Assembly: GCA_021808205.1 (NCBI GenBank)
Contig: JAKBCD010000094.1
Coordinates: forward strand, 1 to 6,904
Direction: 5' to 3'
Length of the DNA: 6,904 bases
Source of the DNA: Pseudomonadota bacterium
GTDB lineage: Bacteria > Pseudomonadota > Alphaproteobacteria > Acetobacterales > Acetobacteraceae
Below the pieces are notes generated by a model that did not search any database, had not been told where the DNA came from, and was given only the letters and a program-made list of their open reading frames with translations. This document shows positions 1 to 6,904 of the stretch, in pieces. The stretch's first letter is position 1, and each line of letters begins with the position of its first letter. Made by a program: the position numbers and the translations under genes.

Positions 1-114
1 TACATGCCGATATTGGAGGCGGTGGTGTTGCCAATGGACAGGCTCAGCGTCTGCCCCTCATTGGCGCCAACCTGGAACTGCACGCCCGAGAAGGAGCCGT
101 TCAGCAGGTTGATG
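1..114 (-). pseudogene. Flagellin gene fragment (N-terminal D1 region), truncated at the fliP junction
   Basis: Read on the minus strand from about 113 down to 1, the DNA encodes an uninterrupted segment: N-L-L-N-G-S-F-S-G-V, then F-Q-V-G-A-N-E-G-Q-T-L-S and S-I-G-N-T-T-A-S-N-I-G-M. The L-L-N-G-S-F and F-Q-V-G-A-N-x-G-Q-T signatures are typical of bacterial flagellin, roughly residues 120-165, in the D1 region after the conserved N-terminal helix. Flagellin is the secreted filament subunit. In the family the preceding residues are usually F-N-G, so a Gly codon would be expected at 116-114. An Asn codon sits there instead, formed by the first bases of fliP sequence, so flagellin homology stops at about 114. 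The fragment runs off the window at position 1, and its 5' part is missing at the junction. Assignment to flagellin is firm; whether the break exists in the organism is not known. Confidence 0.85.
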
Positions 115-116
115 TT
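112..116. other. Junction between antisense flagellin and sense fliP
   Basis: Minus-strand flagellin homology ends at about 114 and plus-strand FliP homology begins at the Phe codon 115-117. The G at 114 could belong to either side, so any microhomology is only a base or a few. No insertion sequence end, target duplication or other mobile-element trace is visible on either side. Possible origins are a real inversion or deletion between flagellar loci, or a chimeric join made during library preparation or assembly. Its position very near the window edge favours the artefact explanation if this is also a contig end. Confidence 0.7.
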
Positions 117-291
117 TCTCATCTACATTCCCTTTGTGCTGATCGACCTTGCGGTCGCCTCCATCCTCATGTCGCTAGGCATGATCATGGTCTCGCCAAC
201 GCTCATTTCTTTACCATTGAAACTTTTGATGTTCGTCTCCATTCATGGCTGGGTGCTGGTGCTTGGCACGCTCGCCGATAGTTTCAAATAA
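115..291 (+). CDS. fliP: Flagellar export gate protein FliP, C-terminal fragment
   Basis: FliP forms the pentameric part of the FliPQR export gate in the inner membrane at the base of the flagellum. Only the last 58 residues are present, against about 245 in the family. They match the conserved FliP C-terminus: F-L-I-Y-I-P-F, then I-D-L-A-V-A-S-I-L-M-S-L-G-M, then L-P-L-K-L-L-M-F-V and the ending G-W-V-L-V-L-G-T-L-A-D-S-F. Two hydrophobic segments are visible. The reading frame stays open leftward to an ATG at 4, but those 37 codons are the antisense of flagellin and are not FliP. The stop TAA at 289-291 overlaps the fliQ ATG by one base (TAATG), which implies coupled translation. If the junction is real, this copy cannot make a working FliP and the flagellum would fail unless another copy exists. 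Confidence 0.93.
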   Translation, partial: FLIYIPFVLIDLAVASILMSLGMIMVSPTLISLPLKLLMFVSIHGWVLVLGTLADSFK

Positions 292-566
292 TGCCGCTTT
301 ATCTCAAACTCATCCAGCACGCCTTCGCGATTGAGCTTACCGCCATTCTACCCTGCGTGCTGGTGCTGCTCTTCATCGGTATGGCGACATCCATTTTTCA
401 AGCCATGTTCCAGATCGAGGATGCCACTTTCGCATTGCTGCCGAAAACCCTGACGATGATCATCATCGCCCTCACCGGCGGTTTCGGCGCACTTGGCGTT
501 TTCTCGCGTTTGGCCATGAATTTCATCATCAACGCGCCCGCTTTAGTGCATCGGCCATGGTATTAG
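291..566 (+). CDS. fliQ: Flagellar export gate protein FliQ
   Basis: FliQ is a small integral membrane protein that wraps around the FliP-FliR assembly in the flagellar type III export gate. The product is 91 residues, against about 89 in the family. It has two hydrophobic segments, at roughly residues 14-38 and 51-75. Between them lies the family-typical stretch I-F-Q-A-M-F-Q-I-E-D-A-T-F, followed by L-P-K, matching the I-x-Q-A-x-x-Q-I-x-x-x-T-x-x-x-x-P-K pattern of FliQ. The ATG overlaps the fliP stop by one base and has no clear Shine-Dalgarno sequence, so initiation probably depends on ribosomes finishing fliP. The last ten bases overlap the fliR start. The homologous SctS of virulence type III systems is the alternative identity, but the flagellar neighbours and the adjacent flagellin fragment favour FliQ. 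Confidence 0.95.
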   Translation: MPLYLKLIQHAFAIELTAILPCVLVLLFIGMATSIFQAMFQIEDATFALLPKTLTMIIIALTGGFGALGVFSRLAMNFIINAPALVHRPWY

Positions 567-1324
567 ATGAACACACAGTCATGCTCTGGTTCGGGCGCTT
601 TCTTTGGCCCTTCCTGCGCATCACGGGGTTGTTTCTAACGGCACCGTTTTACGGCTCCCCGCTCATCCCTAATATGGTGAGGGCGATGCTGGCCGCCGCG
701 CTGGCTCTATGCCTCGCCATGTGGCTGCCCGCCTTGCCCGCTTATCCGGCCGACCCGCTCAGCGCCATCTTCACCGGCTTTGCGCAGATCGCCTATGGCG
801 CAATGCTGGGCATGGCGCTGCAGATCGTCGTCGCGGCTTTCTCCAGTGCGGGTGAGATCATGGCGCAGGCCATGGGTCTCTCCTTCGCCGAGCTGCAATT
901 TCGTCAATCAACCGGCGCCAGCAATATTTTATCGGATATCATGCTTTGGGTGGGGCTGCTTGGCTACATGGCGGCGGGCGGTCCAGTCTGGCTTTTCGCG
1001 GCATTGGCACGCTCCTTCGCACATGGCGCGAGCTTGATGCCCATCTCCTCCTGGGCCGGGCTGGCCGGGCTTGGCGGCACTCTGTTCGCGGCTGCATTGG
1101 GGCTGGCGCTGCCGGTGCTGGCGGCAACACTCTGCGTCAACCTCACCGTCGGTCTCACCACGGTCTTCGCCCCCAGCATGAACCTGCTCTCTGTCGGCTT
1201 TCCGCTCCTCATCCTGGTTGGGTTGTGGGTGCTGGTCGCCAGCGTTCCCGGCTTTGGCATCGCTGCCCAGCATCTCACCGGCCAGTGCATGGAGGTACTC
1301 GGCAGGATGATTCCGTATGGCTGA
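557..1324 (+). CDS. fliR: Flagellar export gate protein FliR
   Basis: FliR is the polytopic membrane subunit that completes the FliP5-FliQ4-FliR1 export gate, through which rod, hook and filament proteins pass. The product is 255 residues, against about 260 in the family. Landmarks seen are W-P-F-L-R at 17-21, the conserved A-G-E-I-M-A-Q-A-M-G-L-S-F segment at 98-110, and A-P-S-M-N-L-L-S-V-G-F-P-L at 205-217, all characteristic of FliR. Several hydrophobic helices span the length. I chose the ATG at 557, which overlaps fliQ by ten bases, because it places the W-P-x-L-R motif at about the same distance from the start as in E. coli FliR. An in-frame ATG at 581 is possible. Neither has a clear ribosome binding site, which is consistent with translational coupling. 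The stop overlaps the flhB start by eight bases. Confidence 0.95.
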   Translation: MVLDEHTVMLWFGRFLWPFLRITGLFLTAPFYGSPLIPNMVRAMLAAALALCLAMWLPALPAYPADPLSAIFTGFAQIAYGAMLGMALQIVVAAFSSAGEIMAQAMGLSFAELQFRQSTGASNILSDIMLWVGLLGYMAAGGPVWLFAALARSFAHGASLMPISSWAGLAGLGGTLFAAALGLALPVLAATLCVNLTVGLTTVFAPSMNLLSVGFPLLILVGLWVLVASVPGFGIAAQHLTGQCMEVLGRMIPYG

Positions 1325-2441
1325 AGAAAGCGCAGGCGAAAAGAAACACGCTCCAACCGAACGCCGCCTGGCCCAGGCGGCGGAGCGTGGCGATGTCCGG
1401 CGCTCCCAGGAATTGCCGAAAGCCGCTGCCATCGGCGTCTTCGTTTTGCTGGGGCTGGATGGGGCGGCGGGGCTGGGCGCCCGGCTTCTCACCCTCTTTG
1501 CTGCCAGCCTGAACCAAGCCGGTACCGCCCCGCTTGCCGCCGCCATGGGCAGTGCGAACAACGTTTTCACCCTGCTGTTTCCGCTTCTCGCATTTTTGGC
1601 TGCCATCGCCTTGGCGGCCAGTATCGTCTCCGGCGGCTGGGTCTTTGCCACCAATCTGCTGCTGCCGGATTTCTCCAAGCTGATGCCACAAGCCGGGCTG
1701 GGGCAGATTTTCTCCGGCCATGGCTTCTCCGAGCACGGCAAATCCATCCTAAAATTCCTTGCCATCGGCGCTACGGGGGCCGTCATCATCCTCTCTAGCC
1801 GGGCGCGCTTTGCCGCGCTGGCGTTGCTGCCGTTTCCCGCGATGGGCACTACACTCAGTATCGCGCTGCAAATGCTTGTCGGCATCTGCCTTGCACTGGT
1901 GGTGCTGGCGGTGGGCGACCTCGCTTTGCAAATCTGGCTGCACCGGCAGAAATTGCGCATGTCAGACGCAGAAATCCGCGAGGAAATGAAGGATGCGGCG
2001 GGCAACCCGCATGTCAAATCCCGCCAGCGCGCGCTTTCGCGCAAGCTGGCTCGCGCCCGGCAGATGCAACGCATCCCGGAAGCCTCTGTGATCGTTACCA
2101 ACCCTACCCATTATGCCTGCGCCATACGCTACCGCCGCGGCGCCGACAGAGCTCCCCTGCTGTTGGCCAAGGGCGTTGGCATGCAGGCAGAGGAAATCAT
2201 CACCCGCGCCCGTGCCCATGGCATTCCGGTGGTGCAATCCCCACCCTTGGCCCGCGCCATCTACCGCCATGTGGAGCCGGATGACCATGTACCGGCAGCA
2301 CTTTACCGCGCTTGTGCGGAGGTTCTGGCCTATATCTGGCGGCTGCAGCATTGGCGCGCTCAGGGCGGTACTAGGCCGCTGCCGCCCAAGCCGCCGGAGG
2401 GCGAAATCGAAATATCCCGCTGGCCCCCCGGCGGGATATAG
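1317..2441 (+). CDS. flhB: Flagellar export switch protein FlhB
   Basis: FlhB sits beside the FliPQR gate. It switches export from rod/hook substrates to filament substrates after cutting itself between the Asn and Pro of its NPTH motif. The product has 374 residues, close to the family length. An N-terminal segment contains A-P-T-E-R-R-L and A-E-R-G-D-V-R-R-S-Q-E-L (about 12-33). Hydrophobic segments follow at about 35-58, 82-107, 142-162 and 180-206. The cytoplasmic linker has M-S-D-A-E-I-R-E-E (about 214-222) and N-P-H-V-K-S-R-Q-R. The intact autocleavage motif N262-P-T-H265 is followed by Y-A-C-A-I-R-Y. The tail after about residue 345 is proline-rich. The ATG overlaps the fliR stop by eight bases, with AGGA at 1304-1307 as a plausible ribosome binding site. 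The final codons and stop lie inside a strong hairpin. Confidence 0.97.
   Translation: MAEESAGEKKHAPTERRLAQAAERGDVRRSQELPKAAAIGVFVLLGLDGAAGLGARLLTLFAASLNQAGTAPLAAAMGSANNVFTLLFPLLAFLAAIALAASIVSGGWVFATNLLLPDFSKLMPQAGLGQIFSGHGFSEHGKSILKFLAIGATGAVIILSSRARFAALALLPFPAMGTTLSIALQMLVGICLALVVLAVGDLALQIWLHRQKLRMSDAEIREEMKDAAGNPHVKSRQRALSRKLARARQMQRIPEASVIVTNPTHYACAIRYRRGADRAPLLLAKGVGMQAEEIITRARAHGIPVVQSPPLARAIYRHVEPDDHVPAALYRACAEVLAYIWRLQHWRAQGGTRPLPPKPPEGEIEISRWPPGGI
2412..2439 (+). terminator. Strong hairpin over the flhB stop codon, possible transcript end or stabiliser
   Basis: ATATCCCGC at 2412-2420 is the exact reverse complement of 2431-2439. The stem extends inward through one T-G wobble and two G-C pairs to a CCCC loop at 2424-2427, giving about 12 pairs. 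It encodes the last residues of FlhB and reaches into the stop codon TAG (2439-2441). No run of T follows on the plus strand, so it is not a standard intrinsic terminator. It could block 3' exonucleases, assist Rho-dependent ending, or limit translation at the stop. The fold is seen in the sequence; the role is inferred. Confidence 0.4.
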
Positions 2442-2627
2442 GCTCGCGATACGATGGTGTTCCGGGTTTCTGGCAGAGCCGCTGCCCAACTATAGGGTGT
2501 CTATTATTTAGATCACTCTGTATAAATTGGTTGACGCCCCTTTGGTTTTCGCACATGAAAATCTTGTCAGGAAGTCTTGCCAGTTTCTGGCGTAAGAACA
2601 CCAAAACCTTGCAGGGATAACAAAATA
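2442..2627 (+). promoter_or_regulatory. flhB-permease spacer with promoter-like elements
   Basis: This 186-base spacer is more AT-rich than the genes on either side and should hold the permease promoter. Candidates are a -10-like TATTAT at 2502-2507, a -10-like TATAAA at 2521-2526, and a -35-like TTGACG at 2531-2536. None forms a convincing paired -35/-10 set: the hexamer 17 bases after TTGACG is CATGAA, a poor match. A small inverted repeat GGCAG/CTGCC lies at 2472-2486. I cannot choose the actual start point. No convincing coding gene is seen here. Confidence 0.35.
2575..2597 (+). promoter_or_regulatory. Leader hairpin upstream of the permease ribosome binding site
   Basis: TCTTGCCAG at 2575-2583 pairs with CTGGC (2587-2591) and AAGA (2594-2597) across a TTT loop, with GT bulged at 2592-2593, giving nine pairs. 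The hairpin ends 15 bases before the AGGGA ribosome binding site at 2613-2617. It may affect translation or mRNA stability, but it does not resemble a riboswitch I recognise and could be fortuitous. Confidence 0.25.
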
Positions 2628-4046
2628 ATGAGCACAGTCCCCCGTTCGGGCGAAAGGTTGCGGCGCGACAGTCTGGGCCTTTCCCAGATCATTGCGTCTA
2701 CCCTCGCCAACATCGCTCCTGCGATGAGCTTTTTCTTCGGCTTCGGCCTCATCGCCTCAGGTGCTGGGGTTGGCGCACCATTGACCATCCTGGTCGCCAT
2801 GGTGGTTATTCTGTTCCTTACCAACACGCTGGCGCAGTTTTCTAAATACCGTCCCAGCGCCGGGTCTTTCGTCACCTTCATCGGCATGTCCTTCGGGCCG
2901 TGGGCTGGTGCGGCGGCCTCTATCTTCGTAGTGGTGGGCTACTGCATCGCGGCGTCCTCGGTGGTGGTCATCTCTGGCGGCTGGGCGGCGCAAACGCTGC
3001 AGGTGTTCCTGGGCGTCAACGTCCCCTGGCAGGTGCTCAGCATCATCGCCACCGCCGTGGTCGGGCTGCTGGTCTCTCGTGGCATTTCGCTTTCCACCAC
3101 CTGGGCGGCAATCTTCTTCTATTTCGAGCTGATCCTGCTGTTCATCGGCGCGGTGATCATGCTGGTGGTGAACTGGCATTCCATTTCCATGGCACCGTTT
3201 CTCGTCTCCTCCGTCACCGGCGGCTGGAAGGGCATCGGGCTTGGCTTCCCGCTGGCGATTTACCTCTTCATCGGCTGGGAGAACTCGGCCATGCTGGCGG
3301 AGGAAACCACCAATCCCCGCCGGAACGTGCCGCGCGCGCTTATCACCGGCACGCTCTCCATCGGCATATTGTATATGTTCCTGGCATTCGCGACTGAGAC
3401 CGCCTTCCATAACGACGCCAAGGCTCTCACCGCTTCGTCGTTGCCTTATGTAGATGCTTTCAAGGCTTCAGCCGCCGGGGTGTTGATCGTGGCCTACCTG
3501 GCCGGAGTGACCAGTATTTTCTCCTCGCTCATCGGCCTCACGAACGCTCAGGCGCGCATTTTGTTCTCCTCTGCGCGTGAGGGTCTGCTGCCGCAATTCT
3601 TCGGCAAAATCCATCCGCAACACCGCACCCCGCACACCGCGATGTGGACCTATATCGTGGTGGCGTTGCTCATCGTGTTGGTGTTCGGCACGGTAGATAA
3701 AATCGACCCGGTGACCTTGTTCGGTGATACCGGCACGCTCGGCACCATTCCGGTCATCGTCACCTATCTGCTCACCAATCTGGCGTTGCCGGTTTATATG
3801 CTGCGTTACCACCGGGAAGATTTTAATATCTTCACACATCTTATCGTGCCGGTGGTGGGTACGGTGGCCATGGGCTTCCCGCTCTGGGGCCTGGTCGAAC
3901 CCGGCCAACCTTATCCGTTCAACCTCTACCCGGCATTGTCGCTGGGGCTGCTGGCTATTTCGGTGGTTTACGGGATTATCCTGGCCAAATCCAAACCGGA
4001 CCTTGTCCAGCGAATCGGCTCTTACGTCGCCGACGAAGAGTTTTAA
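2628..4046 (+). CDS. APC-family amino acid permease
   Basis: This is an inner-membrane transporter of the amino acid-polyamine-organocation superfamily, expected to import or exchange amino acids or related amines. The substrate cannot be read from the sequence. The product is 472 residues, within the usual 430-500, and is hydrophobic throughout with about 12 segments. Family landmarks include S-Q-I-I-A-S-T-L-A-N-I-A-P-A near the N-terminus (helix 1, with its unwound substrate-site region) and the loop G216-W-E-N-S-A-M-L-A-E-E-T-T-N-P-R-R-N-V-P-R236. Further on are N-A-Q-A-R-I-L-F-S-S-A-R-E-G-L-L-P and a following T-P motif. The ATG at 2628 is preferred because AGGGA at 2613-2617 lies ten bases upstream. 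The frame is open back to a TTG at 2577, but those 17 extra residues are not family-like. The gene stands alone between a promoter-bearing spacer and a strong terminator. Confidence 0.9.
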   Translation: MSTVPRSGERLRRDSLGLSQIIASTLANIAPAMSFFFGFGLIASGAGVGAPLTILVAMVVILFLTNTLAQFSKYRPSAGSFVTFIGMSFGPWAGAAASIFVVVGYCIAASSVVVISGGWAAQTLQVFLGVNVPWQVLSIIATAVVGLLVSRGISLSTTWAAIFFYFELILLFIGAVIMLVVNWHSISMAPFLVSSVTGGWKGIGLGFPLAIYLFIGWENSAMLAEETTNPRRNVPRALITGTLSIGILYMFLAFATETAFHNDAKALTASSLPYVDAFKASAAGVLIVAYLAGVTSIFSSLIGLTNAQARILFSSAREGLLPQFFGKIHPQHRTPHTAMWTYIVVALLIVLVFGTVDKIDPVTLFGDTGTLGTIPVIVTYLLTNLALPVYMLRYHREDFNIFTHLIVPVVGTVAMGFPLWGLVEPGQPYPFNLYPALSLGLLAISVVYGIILAKSKPDLVQRIGSYVADEEF

Positions 4047-4049
4047 AAT

Positions 4050-4080
4050 AAAAGGGCGGTCCTTCGGGACCGCCCTTTTT
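4050..4080. terminator. Bidirectional intrinsic terminator
   Basis: A perfect stem GGGCGGTCC (4054-4062) / GGACCGCCC (4067-4075) closes on the stable TTCG tetraloop. It is flanked by A-runs on the left and TTTTT on the right, so the A-T pairs extend the stem. It begins four bases after the permease stop. Read on the minus strand, the same stem is followed by TTTTATTTT and lies eight bases beyond the ferredoxin stop at 4084. It therefore ends both converging transcripts. Confidence 0.95.
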
Positions 4081-4083
4081 CAT

Positions 4084-4419
4084 TCAAGGCAGCATCAGGT
4101 CTTCCGCGCGGCCATGCTTTTGCAGGTGCTTCTCGATCACCTCATTCACCGCTTTGAAACTATCCAGCCGGTACCACACGCCCTCCGGGTAGACCACCGC
4201 GCAGGGGCCAAGCTCGCAACGGTCCAAACAACCAGCCTGGTTAACGCGGATATTCTGCAAGCCCAGCTCCTTCACCCGCACTTTCATGTAATCGCGGATT
4301 TTCTCAGACCCCTTGCTGGCGCAATCGCCACGCGGGTGGCCCTCTGGCCTGCGGTTGTTGCACACAAAAATATGCGTTTCGTAATACGGCGCCGGGTCCC
4401 CGGCCAATCGCTCACCCAA
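4084..4419 (-). CDS. Thioredoxin-like [2Fe-2S] ferredoxin
   Basis: This 111-residue cytosolic protein belongs to the thioredoxin-fold [2Fe-2S] ferredoxins, small electron carriers also found as a module in NADH dehydrogenase and hydrogenase subunits. The ligand pattern is intact: C20 and C33 with the family signature [15 protein letters not shown], then C64 and C68 in [11 protein letters not shown]. The C-x12-C and C-x3-C spacings match those of the Aquifex protein. C73 is an extra cysteine in the usual G-P-C position. The ending V-V-Y-P-E-G-V-W-Y, followed by an amphipathic helix, is also typical. I chose the TTG start at 4419 because AGGAG (4432-4428) lies eight bases upstream and no ATG fits before the first conserved strand. 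It is divergent from the DUF255 gene and converges on the permease. Its redox partner is unknown. Confidence 0.92.
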   Translation of the reverse strand: MGERLAGDPAPYYETHIFVCNNRRPEGHPRGDCASKGSEKIRDYMKVRVKELGLQNIRVNQAGCLDRCELGPCAVVYPEGVWYRLDSFKAVNEVIEKHLQKHGRAEDLMLP

Positions 4420-4475
4420 AGCTGTTACTCCTGCTGCTTTGCCCCTATTTAGCGGGGGTTACAGGAGCCGGCAAA
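4420..4475. promoter_or_regulatory. Compact divergent control region with two mirrored ribosome binding sites
   Basis: Only 56 bases separate the two divergent start codons. Each side has a perfect AGGAG placed eight bases from its start: 4463-4467 for the plus-strand gene and 4432-4428 for the minus-strand gene. The middle contains CCCC (4442-4445), an AT-rich core TATTTA (4446-4451) and GGGGG (4454-4458). This forms a weak inverted repeat around the only plausible -10 material for both directions. The promoters must overlap each other or the neighbouring 5' ends, so one regulator could affect both genes. Exact promoters cannot be assigned. Confidence 0.5.
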
Positions 4476-6476
<2,001 letters not shown>

Positions 6477-6506
6477 TAACGTCTTGTTAGTTGTTGAATA
6501 ATGACG
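6477..6506. repeat. Convergent spacer with a short near-direct repeat over both stop codons
   Basis: The 30-base gap between two converging stop codons holds no terminator hairpin. ATAATAACGTC at 6473-6483 and ATAATGACGTC at 6498-6508 match at 10 of 11 positions, 25 bases apart. The first copy covers the plus-strand TAA and the second overlaps the minus-strand stop (6507-6509). TTGTTAG/TTGTTGA (6484-6497) is a second small repeat between them. This may be chance in AT-rich sequence. Confidence 0.3.
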
Positions 6507-6904
6507 TCAGGCTTTTTCCTGGTGATATTTGAAGGACGCATTGATCTTGTCCAGCAGATGCTGACCCGCGGTGGTGGGTAGGTATTTCGGCGTCTCGCCA
6601 GGCTTCAGGCAGGTGGGCAGGCATTCCACGGGCGTATAAAAATCCGGGTCGAAGAAGAAGGGCAGGGAGTAACGCTCATGGCCTGAAAGATTGATCACCC
6701 GGTGCGGGGTGGAGCGAAACACGCCATTGGTCCAGCGCTCCATCATGTCGCCGATATTCACAACATACGTGCCGGGAATGGGCGGGGCGTCGATCCAACT
6801 TCCATCCAGCCCCTGCACCTGCAATCCGCCGGAGGAATCCTGGTGCAGCAGGGTCAGGCAACCGAAATCCGTATGCGCGCCGGCACCTAACTGGGCTTCG
6901 GTGA
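6507..6904 (-). CDS. 2-oxoglutarate/Fe(II)-dependent oxygenase, isopenicillin N synthase-like, C-terminal part
   Basis: The last 131 codons of a non-heme iron oxygenase are present; the start lies beyond the right edge. Numbering from the first complete codon (6902-6900), the iron ligands are H10 and D12 in A-H-T-D-F-G and H67 in S-T-P-H-R-V. The 2-oxoglutarate-binding R-x-S pair is R77/S79 in E-R-Y-S-L-P-F-F. The spacings H-x-D, about 55 residues to the second His, then ten to the Arg, are close to those of isopenicillin N synthase and plant-type oxygenases. The stretch [10 protein letters not shown] between them is family-typical. The C-terminal [14 protein letters not shown] is common in bacterial members. 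The family covers hydroxylation, desaturation and ring closure, so the substrate is unknown, and beta-lactam synthesis should not be assumed without pathway neighbours. The stop is 30 bases from that of the converging DUF255 gene. Confidence 0.92.
   Translation of the reverse strand, partial: TEAQLGAGAHTDFGCLTLLHQDSSGGLQVQGLDGSWIDAPPIPGTYVVNIGDMMERWTNGVFRSTPHRVINLSGHERYSLPFFFDPDFYTPVECLPTCLKPGETPKYLPTTAGQHLLDKINASFKYHQEKA

Noticed and set aside
4..114. Open frame from ATG 4 running into fliP, as a native FliP N-terminus
   Set aside because: These codons are the antisense of a clear flagellin segment and do not resemble FliP. The frame is open by chance across the junction.
929..2101. 390-codon open frame on the minus strand opposite fliR and flhB
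   Set aside because: It lies entirely antisense to two confidently identified genes, has arginine/serine/alanine-rich low-complexity content, and shows no recognisable family. It is a GC-rich shadow.
291..2441. Virulence-type (Sct) type III secretion genes instead of flagellar genes
   Set aside because: The order fliP-fliQ-fliR-flhB and the FlhB features fit the flagellar system, and flagellin sequence is adjacent. No injectisome-specific gene is seen.
2577..2627. TTG 2577 as the permease start
   Set aside because: The ATG at 2628 has a good ribosome binding site at the right distance, and the 17 added residues are hydrophilic and unlike APC N-termini.
2442..2627. A riboswitch or small RNA in the spacer before the permease
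   Set aside because: Only short, weak stems are present, and I recognise no conserved riboswitch core.
6502..6509. Perfect TGACGTCA palindrome as a regulator binding site
   Set aside because: It sits at the 3' end of two converging genes, not near a promoter. An 8-base palindrome is expected by chance fairly often.

Overview
The window is GC-rich, densely packed bacterial DNA. It reads as the chromosome of a flagellated Gram-negative proteobacterium, most likely an alphaproteobacterium. An acidophilic or acetic-acid-type relative is a guess from the mix of protein families, not something the sequence proves. No rRNA, tRNA, insertion sequence, CRISPR array or phage gene is visible.

Layout. 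(1) Positions 1-114 are a fragment of a flagellin gene read on the minus strand. It is joined at about 113-115 to the C-terminal 58 codons of fliP on the plus strand, so both genes are cut at one point. (2) Positions 115-2441 hold the membrane core of the flagellar type III export apparatus, fliP(partial)-fliQ-fliR-flhB. All start and stop codons overlap (by 1, 10 and 8 bases), which suggests one translationally coupled transcript. A strong hairpin covers the flhB stop codon. (3) A 186-base spacer, with promoter-like elements and a leader hairpin, precedes an APC-family amino acid permease (2628-4046). (4) A textbook bidirectional terminator (4050-4080) separates the permease from a converging minus-strand gene for a thioredoxin-like [2Fe-2S] ferredoxin (4084-4419). 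(5) That gene is divergent, across only 56 bases, from a DUF255 / YyaL-type protein with an N-terminal thioredoxin fold (4476-6476). (6) The window ends in the C-terminal 131 residues of a minus-strand 2-oxoglutarate/Fe(II) oxygenase of the isopenicillin N synthase-like family, which starts beyond the right edge.

How the genes relate. FliP, FliQ and FliR form the export gate. FlhB is the adjoining switch protein that changes substrate class after cleaving itself at NPTH. The flagellin fragment belongs functionally to the same organelle, but its inverted, fused position is abnormal and may be an assembly artefact. The permease, ferredoxin, DUF255 protein and oxygenase look like ordinary housekeeping or accessory genes with separate transcription units. 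The ferredoxin/DUF255 divergent pair is the only arrangement that hints at an unexplored functional link. I see no convincing undescribed multi-gene system here.
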